DNA of 30,876 nt from an uncultured Acetatifactor sp. (GTDB lineage Bacteria > Bacillota > Clostridia > Lachnospirales > Lachnospiraceae). The translations under genes were made by a program, and so were the position numbers. Numbering within the stretch: the stretch's first letter is position 1; every line of letters starts with the position of its first letter. The stretch is taken from NCBI GenBank assembly GCA_910586775.1, contig CAJUJN010000050.1:1-30876 (forward strand), in the 5' to 3' direction. The notes under the pieces are model-generated. The model did no database searches. It was not told where the DNA came from and was given only the letters and a program-made list of their open reading frames with translations. Shown in pieces: positions 1 to 7,507 of the stretch.

Positions 1-32
1 TAGGTTAGACCTCCCTCGCAGAATCTAACCTA
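1..32. repeat. 9-bp inverted repeat upstream of aspA
   Basis: TAGGTTAGA (1-9) is perfectly complemented by TCTAACCTA (24-32) around a 14-nt loop rich in C and T. No T-run follows it on the plus strand. It could be a leader hairpin or an operator for aspA. The window starts here, so the promoter cannot be judged. Confidence 0.5.
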
Positions 33-57
33 ATACTTAACTAAATGACATTGAAAT

Positions 58-1494
58 ATGAACCCAAACGAAACAAGAAAGTACCGGATAGAGCATGACT
101 CAATCGGTGAAAAAGAAGTCCCTGAAGATGCCTACTATGGCGTACAGACCCTTCGTGCCTACGAAAACTTTTACATCACCAGGCTGAAAATGCATCCCGC
201 CATGATCAACAGTGTGGCTCAGATCAAGAAAGCGGCTGCCATCACCAATTTTGAGGTAGGCGAACTGGACAAAAAGCGCGCCGATGCCATCGTAAAGGCC
301 TGCGATGAGATTATCTCCGGCAAGCTTCACAGCCAGTTTATCGTAGACCCCATCCAGGGCGGCGCCGGTACTTCCCTGAATATGAACGCAAATGAAGTCA
401 TCGCCAACCGTGCCATTGAAATCCTGGGCGGCAAGAAGGGTGACTACACCATTGTAAACCCCAATGACCACGTAAACTTCGGACAATCTACCAACGATGT
501 GTTCCCCTCCTGTGGCAAAATGGCAGCTCTGACGCTGATTGAGGATGCCCAGGTGCAGCTGAAGCGTCTGGAGGAGGCTTTGCTGAAGAAATCCGAAGAA
601 TTCGACTCCGTCATCAAAATGGGAAGAACCCAACTACAGGACGCAGTTCCCATCCGTCTGGGCCAGGAATTCCACGCCTATGCTTCCGCCATCAGCCGCG
701 ATATCAAGCGTTTTGACTCTGCAAAGGAAGAAATCAAGAGCCTGAACCTGGGCGGCACCGCCATCGGAACGGGCCTTAACGCGGACGTGCAGTATTTCCG
801 GCGTGTAGTCAAAAATATGGCCATCCTCACCGGACAGGACCTGGTACAGTCCTATGATATGATAGATGCCACCCAAAACCTGGACAGCTATGCCGTAGTA
901 TCCGGCATCACCAAAAACTGTGCGGTGAACCTGTCAAAGATGTCCAACGACCTGCGCCTGATGTCCTCCGGCCCCAAGACAGGCTTCGGGGAAATTAATC
1001 TGCCCGCAAAGCAGAACGGCTCTTCCATCATGCCCGGCAAGGTCAACCCGGTTATCCCGGAAGTGGTCAACCAGGTGTGCTTTAACATCATCGGCAACGA
1101 CGTGACCATCACCATGGCTGCCGAAGCAGGCCAGCTGGAGCTGAATGCTTTCGAGCCCATTATCTTCTATAAACTGTTCCAGTCCATCGAAACCCTGACT
1201 TTTGCGGTAAAGACTCTGGTGGACAACTGTATTGTAGGCATCACCGCCAACGCGGAGCACTGCCGCATGATGGTGGAGAACAGCGTGGGCGTCATCACGG
1301 CTATCTGCCCCTATGTCGGCTATGAAAAAGCTGCCGAGATTGCCAAGGAAGCCCTGAAGACCAACCAGCCTGTCCGGAAGCTGATTCTGGAAAAAGGCAT
1401 TATGGACGAGGAACAGCTGAATACTATAATGGATCCCTACCATATGACGGAACCCGGCATCCCCGGCAAGGATCCCATGAGTGTGCTGAAGTAA
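58..1494 (+). CDS. aspA: Aspartate ammonia-lyase (aspartase)
   Basis: The 478-residue protein should catalyse reversible deamination of L-aspartate to fumarate and ammonia in the cytoplasm. It has the aspartase/fumarase superfamily signature GSSIMPGKVNP at about residues 321-331, which forms the flexible active-site loop, and the usual SxxxPNDHVNxxQSTND-type region near residue 140. Length matches bacterial aspartases of about 470 residues. Aspartase is favoured over class II fumarase by the N-terminal YRIEHDSIGEKEVP stretch; this is family knowledge, not proof. The start ATG at 58 has no strong Shine-Dalgarno (the sequence before it is ACATTGAAAT) but no better in-frame start is visible. The neighbouring malic enzyme suggests a shared aspartate-to-pyruvate route. 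The last 25 bases of the gene are repeated 61 nt downstream. Confidence 0.93.
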   Translation: MNPNETRKYRIEHDSIGEKEVPEDAYYGVQTLRAYENFYITRLKMHPAMINSVAQIKKAAAITNFEVGELDKKRADAIVKACDEIISGKLHSQFIVDPIQGGAGTSLNMNANEVIANRAIEILGGKKGDYTIVNPNDHVNFGQSTNDVFPSCGKMAALTLIEDAQVQLKRLEEALLKKSEEFDSVIKMGRTQLQDAVPIRLGQEFHAYASAISRDIKRFDSAKEEIKSLNLGGTAIGTGLNADVQYFRRVVKNMAILTGQDLVQSYDMIDATQNLDSYAVVSGITKNCAVNLSKMSNDLRLMSSGPKTGFGEINLPAKQNGSSIMPGKVNPVIPEVVNQVCFNIIGNDVTITMAAEAGQLELNAFEPIIFYKLFQSIETLTFAVKTLVDNCIVGITANAEHCRMMVENSVGVITAICPYVGYEKAAEIAKEALKTNQPVRKLILEKGIMDEEQLNTIMDPYHMTEPGIPGKDPMSVLK

Positions 1495-1556
1495 ATTACC
1501 GGCAGATTGGCTGAGTGTGCAGCTTACAGAGGATCCCATGAGTGCGCTGAAGCAAA
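1470..1556 (+). repeat. Duplicated 3' end of aspA (two 26-nt copies)
   Basis: Bases 1470-1495, spanning the last codons and stop of aspA, recur at 1531-1556 with two differences, both T in the gene and C in the copy. One of them turns the TAA stop into CAA. The copies start 61 nt apart. This is read directly from the sequence. Confidence 0.85.
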
Positions 1557-1635
1557 GGCTGCACCCGCAGACTCATCCCAATCGGCATGTAACGTCGTAC
1601 ATTTGATGAATATTCGCCGGCTGCCCAAAAATGTT

Positions 1636-1664
1636 TTGACAGGTCGGCTTAATCATTATACAAT
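1636..1664 (+). promoter_or_regulatory. Sigma-A type promoter of the malic enzyme gene
   Basis: TTGACA at 1636-1641 and TACAAT at 1659-1664 are separated by 17 nt. Transcription would start near 1671, leaving about 215 nt of leader before the ATG at 1887. Confidence 0.75.
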
Positions 1665-1751
1665 CGATATAAAGGCAGCAGGTTCGGGCTGCTCCGGACT
1701 GTTTCGGAATTGCCGGAACTTCCTCAGGAACTGCCGGAATACGGCTTGTGC

Positions 1752-1801
1752 GATTTCCAAACACGAAAAGTCGATATCTCCATGGAAATCCCGGAGATAT
1801 C
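1752..1801 (+). repeat. Competing inverted repeats in the malic enzyme leader
   Basis: GATATCTCC (1773-1781) pairs with GGAGATATC (1793-1801) over an 11-nt loop. GATTTCC (1752-1758) could instead pair with GGAAATC (1784-1790), which lies within that hairpin. The two pairings are mutually exclusive. A regulatory role is inference only. Confidence 0.45.
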
Positions 1802-1886
1802 CGCGCAAGTTATTTACAGGTGCTTCCTAAGGAATCACAGGCGCTTCTTTTTAAGCTGCCTACAAATACAGAAAGAAGGTACCCAT

Positions 1887-3062
1887 ATGAATTATTATGA
1901 AGAGGCATTGAAGATGCACGAGGAACATAAGGGCAAAATCGCGGTGAACAGCAAGGTAAAGCTGGAAAACCGTGACGACTTGAGCATCGCCTATACCCCC
2001 GGCGTGGCAGAGCCCTGCAGAGAAATCGCAAAAGACCGTAAAAACGTCTTTAAATATACGGCTAAGAGCAATCTGGTTGCCGTGGTATCCGACGGAACCG
2101 CAGTGCTTGGGTTGGGCGACATCGGGCCTGAAGCCGCCATCCCCGTAATGGAAGGAAAATCCATCCTGTTCAAGCAGTTCGGCAATGTGGATGCGTTCCC
2201 CATCTGCCTGGACACCAAGGACCCGGAAGAGATTATCAAGGCAGTGAAACAGCTTGCACCGGTATTCGGCGGCATCAACCTGGAGGATATCTCCGCTCCG
2301 AAATGTTTTGACATCGAGCAGCGCCTGGAAGCGGAACTGGATATCCCCGTATTCCATGACGACCAGCACGGCACGGCCATCGTGGTAACCGCCGCCCTGC
2401 TGAACGCCCTGAAGGTAACGGGCAAAAAGATCGATGAAATCAGAGTCGTATTGAACGGCCCCGGCTCCGCGGGAACCGCCATCATCAAGATGATGCTGAC
2501 AGCAGGCGTAAAGCATATCATTGCATGCGATACAAAGGGCATTCTGTATAAAGAAAGACCCGCAGGCATAACCGGCCACAAAAAGATGCTCTGCGAGATC
2601 ACCAACCTGGAGGACAGGAGAGGCGGACTGGCCGAGGCTGTGGTTGGCGCAGACGTATTTATCGGTGTCTCCGTGGCTGGCGTCCTGACACCGGAGATGA
2701 TCAAGACCATGAATCCGGATCCCATTGTGTTCGCCATGGCTAACCCGGTACCGGAGATCATGTACGATGACGCTATGGCCGCAGGCGTTAAGGTGATGGG
2801 TACGGGACGCTCCGACTTCCCCAACCAGATCAACAACGTTCTGGCATTCCCCGGCATCTTCCGCGGTGCGCTGGATGCAGGCGCAAGGGATATCAACAAT
2901 GAGATGAAGATAGCTGCCGCGAAAGCCATTGCCGAACTGGTTGAGCCAGAGAAACTCTGCCCTGAATACATCATTCCTTCTGCCCTGGACCCCAGAGTGG
3001 CAAAGCATGTAGCAGAATGTGTGGCGAAAGCGGCTGTCGAATCAGGTGCTATCAGAAAATAA
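1887..3062 (+). CDS. NAD(P)-dependent malic enzyme, decarboxylating
   Basis: The 391-residue protein should oxidatively decarboxylate malate to pyruvate and CO2. Visible family features are YTPGVAEPC with the likely general acid Tyr36, the block GDIGPEAAIPVMEGKS, the metal-binding HDDQHGTA, and the nucleotide-binding LNGPGSAGTA. Length fits the short bacterial malic enzymes. The start at 1887 is chosen because GAAAGAAGG lies just upstream and the protein then begins MNYYEEALKMHEEHKGK as in relatives; the frame stays open further 5' but without a ribosome site. The cofactor preference cannot be read from sequence alone. A strong promoter lies about 220 nt upstream and a terminator follows. With aspA it could convert aspartate carbon to pyruvate if a fumarase exists elsewhere. 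Confidence 0.93.
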   Translation: MNYYEEALKMHEEHKGKIAVNSKVKLENRDDLSIAYTPGVAEPCREIAKDRKNVFKYTAKSNLVAVVSDGTAVLGLGDIGPEAAIPVMEGKSILFKQFGNVDAFPICLDTKDPEEIIKAVKQLAPVFGGINLEDISAPKCFDIEQRLEAELDIPVFHDDQHGTAIVVTAALLNALKVTGKKIDEIRVVLNGPGSAGTAIIKMMLTAGVKHIIACDTKGILYKERPAGITGHKKMLCEITNLEDRRGGLAEAVVGADVFIGVSVAGVLTPEMIKTMNPDPIVFAMANPVPEIMYDDAMAAGVKVMGTGRSDFPNQINNVLAFPGIFRGALDAGARDINNEMKIAAAKAIAELVEPEKLCPEYIIPSALDPRVAKHVAECVAKAAVESGAIRK

Positions 3063-3140
3063 GAAAAGCTTTTGCCTGAACAGGTTGTAGTGTTATTCGT
3101 TACTGTTCACATCTTGAATATGGTCATATTATACCAAACT

Positions 3141-3187
3141 GGCTGCCGCACACATCATGAAAGTCCTAAAAGCGGCAGCCCTTTTAT
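3141..3187 (+). terminator. Intrinsic terminator after the malic enzyme
   Basis: GGCTGCCGC (3141-3149) pairs perfectly with GCGGCAGCC (3172-3180), followed by CTTTTAT. On the minus strand no T-run follows, so it should act mainly on the plus strand. Confidence 0.75.
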
Positions 3188-3238
3188 ATGACTGATACAT
3201 TGAACCGATTATTTCTGCCTTGAAGATTTCGATCTGCT

Positions 3239-4609
3239 TTACCTGCCCTTCAAAATATGCCTCGCCACATACACCCCGCTGGCGGATGCATGGGACAGCG
3301 AATGCGTCACGCCGCTGCCGTCGCCGATGATGTACATGCCCTTATGCCTGCACTCAAGGTTCTCGTCCAGCTCTACTTCCATATTATAGAATTTCACTTC
3401 CACGCCGTAGAGCAAGGTATCATCATTGGCCGTACCGGGCGCAATCTTGTCCAACGCATAAATCATCTCCATGATTCCGTCCAGAATGCGCTTGGGCAGC
3501 ACCAGGCTTAAATCCCCGGGCGTTGCCGCAAGGGTAGGCGTCACCAGTCCTTCCTCAATCCGCTTTACATTGCTGCGGCGTCCTCTCACCAAATCCCCGA
3601 AGCGCTGTACGATGACACCGCCCCCAAGCATGTTGGAAAGCCTTGCAATGCTCTCCCCATAACCGTTGCTGTCCTCAAAAGGTTCGGAAAAATGCTTTGC
3701 CACCAGTAATGCAAAATTCGTATTTTCCGTCCGCTTATCCGGACTCTCGAAACTATGCCCGTTTACCGTGACGATGCCGTTGGTATTCTCATTTACCACG
3801 ATACCGTAGGGATTCATACAGAAGGTCCGCACTCTGTCCTCAAACTTGGAAGTTCTGTATACAATCTTGCTCTCATACAGCTCGTCCGTGAGATGAGAGA
3901 AAATCACCGCCGGCAGTTCCACGCGCACGCCGATGTCCACCCGGTTGGACTTTGTCGGAATCGCAAGTTCACCGCAGATTTTTTCCATCCATTTGCTGCC
4001 GCTGCGCCCTACAGACACGATGCATTTCTCACAGGTATAGCCCGTCTCACCGCACTTTACCGCATAGCCGCCCTCCACCGTCTCAATTGTGGTCACAGGT
4101 GTATCAAAGTAGAAGTCCACCTTGTCCTTCAGCTCCGCATACAGATTTTCCAACACGATAAAATTGATATCTGTCCCCAGATGCCGCACGGAAGCATCCA
4201 GCAGATTCAGCTGGTTCTGCAGACACAGCTTCTTAAAATGAGTCCCGGCAGTGGAATACAGCTTCGTTCCCTTCCCGCCGTATTGCATATTGATAGTGTC
4301 CACATATTCCATCAGCTGAATGGCCGGCTTCTTCCCGATATACTCATAAAGGGTGCCCCCGAAATCGTTGGTGATATTGTACTTTCCGTCAGAAAATGCA
4401 CCTGCGCCGCCAAATCCGCTCATAATGGAACAGGATTTACATCCGATGCAGCTTTTCACTTTGTCGCCGTCAATGGGGCAATGACGCTTTTCCAAAGAAT
4501 GCCCCGCCTCAAACACTGCTATCTTAAGCTCCGGTGCATCCTTTGTCAGCTCATAGGCGGAAAAAATCCCTCCCGGTCCCGCTCCTACTACGATAATGTC
4601 ATACTGCAT
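3239..4609 (-). CDS. FAD-dependent dehydrogenase with N-terminal cysteine cluster (COG2509-like)
   Basis: The 456-residue cytoplasmic protein opens with a Rossmann dinucleotide-binding motif, IIVVGAGPGGIFSAYEL, and carries near its C-terminus the second FAD-contacting signature GMYIIGDGSGVTHSLSHASASG. Between them, around residues 50-70, lies a Cys cluster HCPxxxxxxxSCIGCKSC followed by SGFGGAGAFSDGKYN, typical of the uncharacterised FAD-dependent dehydrogenase family COG2509. Whether the cysteines bind metal or form disulfides is unknown, and the substrate is unknown. The start at 4609 (MQYDIIVVG) is preferred over one 10 codons upstream because GAGAGGG lies 6 nt before it. It appears monocistronic, with its own promoter at 4738-4767 and a hairpin in its leader. 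Confidence 0.85.
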   Translation of the reverse strand: MQYDIIVVGAGPGGIFSAYELTKDAPELKIAVFEAGHSLEKRHCPIDGDKVKSCIGCKSCSIMSGFGGAGAFSDGKYNITNDFGGTLYEYIGKKPAIQLMEYVDTINMQYGGKGTKLYSTAGTHFKKLCLQNQLNLLDASVRHLGTDINFIVLENLYAELKDKVDFYFDTPVTTIETVEGGYAVKCGETGYTCEKCIVSVGRSGSKWMEKICGELAIPTKSNRVDIGVRVELPAVIFSHLTDELYESKIVYRTSKFEDRVRTFCMNPYGIVVNENTNGIVTVNGHSFESPDKRTENTNFALLVAKHFSEPFEDSNGYGESIARLSNMLGGGVIVQRFGDLVRGRRSNVKRIEEGLVTPTLAATPGDLSLVLPKRILDGIMEMIYALDKIAPGTANDDTLLYGVEVKFYNMEVELDENLECRHKGMYIIGDGSGVTHSLSHASASGVYVARHILKGR

Positions 4610-4655
4610 GGCAATTCCCTCTCTTTCCGTCACAGACATATATTTACCACTGTAA

Positions 4656-4690
4656 CAGCCGGATATGCCCTATGTGCTTTCATCCGGCTG
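4656..4690 (-). promoter_or_regulatory. Leader hairpin of the FAD dehydrogenase gene
   Basis: CAGCCGGAT (4656-4664) and ATCCGGCTG (4682-4690) form a perfect 9-bp stem with a 17-nt loop inside the predicted 5' leader. No T-run follows on the minus strand, so it is not an obvious terminator. Its function is unknown. Confidence 0.5.
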
Positions 4691-4737
4691 TCCTGCTTCC
4701 TTTGCGGAAGGTAATCATCATTGAACTGTCATAATTC

Positions 4738-4767
4738 ATTCTACCATAGCCCTCCTATATATGGCAA
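4738..4767 (-). promoter_or_regulatory. Promoter of the FAD dehydrogenase gene
   Basis: On the minus strand TTGCCA (4767-4762) and TAGAAT (4743-4738) are separated by 18 nt. This predicts a start near 4731 and a leader of about 120 nt. Confidence 0.55.
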
Positions 4768-4820
4768 GCCGGAAATGCTGCTGTGCGCGGCAAATAATTG
4801 CCGTCTGCACGGTAAACCTC

Positions 4821-4866
4821 CATGCAAAAAACCTATAGGGCAGGCTTGACTGCTCCACCTTGCATG
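4821..4866. repeat. 46-bp dispersed repeat with inverted ends, copy 1
   Basis: The element begins CATGCAA and ends TTGCATG, an inverted repeat, with CTATAG inside. A second copy at 10332-10377 is the same length and differs at 5 of 46 positions. Confidence 0.8.
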
Positions 4867-4870
4867 ACGT

Positions 4871-4918
4871 TGAACGCATCGGCAATCCAGCGCTGAAAGC
4901 GGCAATGAAATGCGTTCA
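4871..4918. repeat. Palindromic element related to the deoC 3' end
   Basis: TGAACGCAT (4871-4879) and ATGCGTTCA (4910-4918) form a perfect 9-bp inverted repeat. Inside are a direct repeat of GGCAAT and a small CGCT/AGCG hairpin. The segment of about 30 bases beginning near 4901 (AAATGCGTTCACGAGTACAT core) resembles 7691-7720, where the core reads AAATGCGCTCACAAGTGCAT. Confidence 0.6.
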
Positions 4919-4947
4919 CGAGTACATATGCCTGAAAAAGAAAATCG

Positions 4948-4978
4948 AAAAAAGGGACAGCGGCTAAACCGCTATCCC
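4948..4978 (-). terminator. Terminator of the LytTR/FliD-like operon
   Basis: On the minus strand GGGATAGCGG (4978-4969) pairs with CCGCTGTCCC (4963-4954) over a 5-nt loop, followed by six T residues (4953-4948). The 5' arm is the last codons of the upstream gene. Confidence 0.85.
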
Positions 4979-5644
4979 GTCCTCCTCTTTGTCTTCCGAA
5001 ACCCGGTCCTCCTGCCCGGCGCCTTCCCTGTCTGCTGTCAGTTTCTCTCCCACACTCGCTTCCTCGTCCTCGATTTCCTTCTCCATGGCCTGAATCCTGG
5101 TATCCTCGCTGATCGCCCGCATGATCAGGTTCAGATCCTCCGGTGAGAACATTCCCGCTGCCTTGGACAGAAGCCCGATGCTGTTACGATTCACCTTCAG
5201 ATGTCCGCCTTTTGACAGGGGGATATTCAGCACATTTTTCTCATCCGTCATATCTCCCAGGCAAATGCTGTTGGTCCTCTCGTCACACACAAAACAGACT
5301 CCGTTATATTCAATGACGCCATCCTTCGCCAGACGTCCGTAAGGCACCTTGGGCGCATCCCAGAGACTCCCGATCGGATTGGGCTTTCCCGAAATGACCG
5401 CCTGGTAGATTTTCTCCGCCTCCGATCTGTCTCCGGAAACCTCCCCGCTTCCGCCTTTCGCAGATGTTTCCTCCACACTCTCTGTGCCTGCCATCTCCTG
5501 CAGCCTGCTGCCGCCCTGTGCCCAGACACTGTTCCCATAGGATACAGCTTCTGCATTCATATCCGAAAACCGTCTGTTTACGCCCTGTGAAGTCCTTTTC
5601 TTCATTGCGGATTCCATTCCTGTGATACCTGCGCCAATCCTCAC
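4964..5644 (-). CDS. Hypothetical protein, third gene of the LytTR operon
   Basis: This 226-residue protein is not recognised. Residues 1-75 are low in hydrophobicity and look disordered. A compact central part (about 75-195) contains YNGVCFVCDERTNSICLGDM and NIPLSKGGHLKVNRNS stretches suggesting a mostly beta fold followed by the helical FSPEDLNLIMRAISED. The last 35 residues are strongly acidic. There is no signal peptide or membrane segment, so it should be cytoplasmic. The start is uncertain: the longest frame begins with GTG at 5644, and ATG codons at 5617 and 5605 are alternatives; none has an ideal ribosome site. Its stop codon lies inside the operon terminator. Its position behind the FliD-like gene suggests a joint role, but that is inference. 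Confidence 0.65.
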   Translation of the reverse strand: MRIGAGITGMESAMKKRTSQGVNRRFSDMNAEAVSYGNSVWAQGGSRLQEMAGTESVEETSAKGGSGEVSGDRSEAEKIYQAVISGKPNPIGSLWDAPKVPYGRLAKDGVIEYNGVCFVCDERTNSICLGDMTDEKNVLNIPLSKGGHLKVNRNSIGLLSKAAGMFSPEDLNLIMRAISEDTRIQAMEKEIEDEEASVGEKLTADREGAGQEDRVSEDKEEDGIAV

Positions 5645-5788
5645 TTTTCTCTCTTCTTCCTTTCTGTTCTGATGTTTTTCTGTTTTCGCTCTTCCTGTTT
5701 TGGGATTTCAGTTCCGTCTCGTGGTTTGGATTCTGTTTTCTGCCCCATACCAATCCACACAGCTTCTGTTCCAAAGCTGATGGAAGCC

Positions 5789-6457
5789 TTACCCTCTGAA
5801 ATTGTACCTGCTCAGATAGGAGTTTGCAAGCCTGCCTGAAGCAGTATACTGACTGGAGACACTTTGTGCATTTGCTCTGGCATTGTCCGCCGCCCGTGAG
5901 GCAACTGCATTCACCCTCTTTGCAAAGACACTGGAAGTTCCCAACAGATTTTTCACTTTCTCTGCATCTGCCTCCGCCAGTTTATCTTTGTTCAATGAGA
6001 GACTGCCGTCTGTCCCTACCGTAATACCGATTACTTCCAGCTCCCTCTTCTGTCCCATGACAGTTTCCTTCATGGACTGGCGGTAATAATCATTTAATAC
6101 GCCGGAAGTCTGTTTCAAACATTTTAACGTATCGTTAAAATCCGTCACTACCTTCGCCGCAGCGTCTGTAAGCCCCTTTTCTCCCATATCCGCTTTTTCC
6201 GCCAAAAGTCCAGTCTGTTCCACCAGAGAATCGGAAGCCTTCTGCAGTCTCTCATAATTAGCCCTGGCCAGCCTGGAGCTCTGAACACTGTTTTTGTTCA
6301 TCACATCCATCCAGGAAGACGTGCCCAAAACCCCGCTTCTTTTGCTCCTCACCGAGCTCAGCATAGAACTCCGCCGGGAGGATAACCCTGCCCTTCTTTT
6401 TGTGGTACTCACCATCTGTGTGGTAAACCTTCTCATTCCTGTTCTGATTCTTACCAT
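5789..6457 (-). CDS. Protein resembling the C-terminal domain of flagellar cap FliD
   Basis: The 222-residue protein starts with a basic, Ser/Arg-rich stretch (residues 1-45) and continues with long amphipathic helices. Its last 100 residues have the pattern of the FliD C-terminal D0-D1 region: GITVGTDGSLSLNKDKL followed by AEKVKNLLG and a helix ending SQYTASGRLANSYLSRYNFRG. Full FliD proteins are usually well over 400 residues, so this is a much shorter relative without the variable cap domains. No other flagellar gene is in the window. The start at 6457 is supported by GAAGGGAAAGAA just before the ATG. It lies 78 nt downstream of the LytTR regulator with no terminator between, so the two are probably co-transcribed. 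Function unknown; assignment rests on motif reading. Confidence 0.65.
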   Translation of the reverse strand: MVRIRTGMRRFTTQMVSTTKRRAGLSSRRSSMLSSVRSKRSGVLGTSSWMDVMNKNSVQSSRLARANYERLQKASDSLVEQTGLLAEKADMGEKGLTDAAAKVVTDFNDTLKCLKQTSGVLNDYYRQSMKETVMGQKRELEVIGITVGTDGSLSLNKDKLAEADAEKVKNLLGTSSVFAKRVNAVASRAADNARANAQSVSSQYTASGRLANSYLSRYNFRG

Positions 6458-6535
6458 TTCTTTCCCTTCTTTCTGTTTCTTTCCTCATATCAGTCTGACC
6501 ACTGCCCCTCGGACCCGCACATTTTATGCCCTCTC

Positions 6536-7243
6536 CTACACCAGCGCAGTCCCTTCCCTTTTCAGATATTCCGTATATGTTCTGACAAATTCGGAATATT
6601 TCTCCCGTGCCAGATAAACCGTCTCACCATTCCGCAGCCTGACCACACCGTTCCCGTAACCTGCCACATATGACAGATTCACCAGATATCCTCTGTGACA
6701 TCTGTAAAATTGCTCTCCAAGCTGCTCCTCCATATGCTTCATCGTGGCATAGACAGTGATATTTTCCTTCAGGGTATGTATCTCTACCTGTCTTTTGGCG
6801 CTTTCCACATACAGAATGTCCTTCTTCTGCACGGTGAAATTTCTGGTCTTTGTCTGAAAAAACAGCTGTCCTCCTGCATTCTCTATCCTTTGCACTTCCC
6901 GGCAAGCTCCACGGAATACCTCGCAGAATTTATCTGCATCTACCGGCTTCAGCAGATAATAGAAAGCTGACACCTCAAAGGCTTCGGCTGCATATTCCTT
7001 CCGCGCCGTTACGAAGATTAACACGGTATCGTCGCCGCTGATGCGCAGCGCCCTGGCTACTTCCATTCCACGCATATTTTCCATCTGGATATCCAGCAGA
7101 AGAATGTCGAAATGCCCCCTGGTCTCCAGGAACTGCCCCACCGAATGAAAATACATCACTTCACAATCCGGCTCCTGTCTCCGAATTAATTGTCCCAGCT
7201 GTGCACAGCTTTCCTTCTCCTCATCACAAATCGCAACCCTCAT
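6536..7243 (-). CDS. LytTR-family response regulator
   Basis: The 235-residue protein has a receiver domain (residues 1-120) with the acidic pair Asp7/Glu8, phospho-acceptor Asp51 in DILLLDIQM, the conserved Thr in FVTA and Lys in LLKP. A LytTR DNA-binding domain follows (about 135-230), with DILYVES and FYRCHRGYLVNLSYV. Relatives such as AgrA and VirR bind paired 9-bp direct repeats. The start at 7243 (MRVAICDEE) is chosen over an ATG four codons upstream because ATGAGGTGG sits just before it. No histidine kinase is adjacent, so it is an orphan within this window. It heads an operon with the FliD-like and hypothetical genes, and candidate LytTR sites lie in its own promoter. Confidence 0.9.
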   Translation of the reverse strand: MRVAICDEEKESCAQLGQLIRRQEPDCEVMYFHSVGQFLETRGHFDILLLDIQMENMRGMEVARALRISGDDTVLIFVTARKEYAAEAFEVSAFYYLLKPVDADKFCEVFRGACREVQRIENAGGQLFFQTKTRNFTVQKKDILYVESAKRQVEIHTLKENITVYATMKHMEEQLGEQFYRCHRGYLVNLSYVAGYGNGVVRLRNGETVYLAREKYSEFVRTYTEYLKREGTALV

Positions 7244-7269
7244 GTCCCACCTCATGTTTTATTTCGGCA

Positions 7270-7298
7270 AATATATTTTCCATATTTGGAAAATGTAA
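7270..7298 (-). promoter_or_regulatory. Promoter of the LytTR operon
   Basis: On the minus strand TTACAT (7298-7293) and TATATT (7275-7270) are spaced 17 nt apart. The spacer is largely the palindrome TTTTCCATATTTGGAAAA (plus strand 7276-7293). Confidence 0.5.
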
Positions 7299-7322
7299 TG
7301 AAATACACTCCGCAATGTAACG
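7292..7322 (-). promoter_or_regulatory. Candidate LytTR operator (two 9-bp direct repeats)
   Basis: Read on the minus strand, CGTTACATT (7322-7314) and CATTACATT (7300-7292) are direct repeats with one difference and a 13-bp spacer. The 9-bp length and 12-13-bp spacing match the known AgrA-type LytTR site architecture. The proximal repeat overlaps the predicted -35 box. Confidence 0.5.
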
Positions 7323-7355
7323 AACCGTTACCGTGCTTTCCATAAGTCCGAATAA

Positions 7356-7399
7356 CAAAAAAGACAGCAAAACACTGTTTTCACATTTGTCTGCTGTCC
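7356..7399 (-). terminator. Terminator after the acetyltransferase remnant
   Basis: On the minus strand GACAGCA (7398-7392) pairs with TGCTGTC (7369-7363), followed by six T residues (7362-7357). It probably ended the original acetyltransferase gene and now ends deoC transcription. Confidence 0.75.
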
Positions 7400-7507
7400 T
7401 TAGCTCCATACATATCCATATACTATTATTTCGGCTATGTTCCGGAAAAGTTTATGCCTTCCGTATACTTTTACATCCTTCGACTTCGGTATCCTGTCAA
7501 TACCCGC

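Larger units (their letters stand above)
1495..1886 (+). other. Long intergenic region between aspA and the malic enzyme
   Basis: These 392 bases hold no convincing gene. They contain the duplicated aspA tail (1531-1556), a strong promoter (1636-1664) and about 215 nt of predicted leader with inverted repeats. No clear terminator follows aspA, so read-through is possible. The reading frame open upstream of the malic enzyme (1710-1886) has no ribosome binding site and unremarkable composition, so I do not call it. Confidence 0.6.
4640..4947. other. Intergenic region with leader, promoter and repeat elements
   Basis: These roughly 310 bases have no supportable gene. They hold the leader hairpin (4656-4690) and promoter (4738-4767) of the FAD dehydrogenase, a 46-bp dispersed repeat (4821-4866), and a second palindromic element (4871-4918). 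Confidence 0.6.

Noticed and set aside
1507..1830. A 107-codon plus-strand frame after aspA
   Set aside because: It starts just before the duplicated aspA tail, has no ribosome site, crosses the malic enzyme promoter, and shows no recognisable protein pattern.
1860..3008. A 382-codon open frame antisense to the malic enzyme, and a 327-codon frame at 1991-2974
   Set aside because: Both lie wholly opposite a well-supported gene, have His/Cys/Ser-heavy composition without family motifs, and are explained by codon bias of the sense strand.
3755..4714. A 319-codon plus-strand frame opposite the FAD dehydrogenase
   Set aside because: Antisense shadow; the minus-strand protein has clear FAD-binding motifs and this one has none.
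7224..7409. A 61-codon minus-strand frame upstream of the LytTR gene
   Set aside because: It begins inside the terminator hairpin, runs across the promoter and direct repeats, and overlaps the regulator's start.
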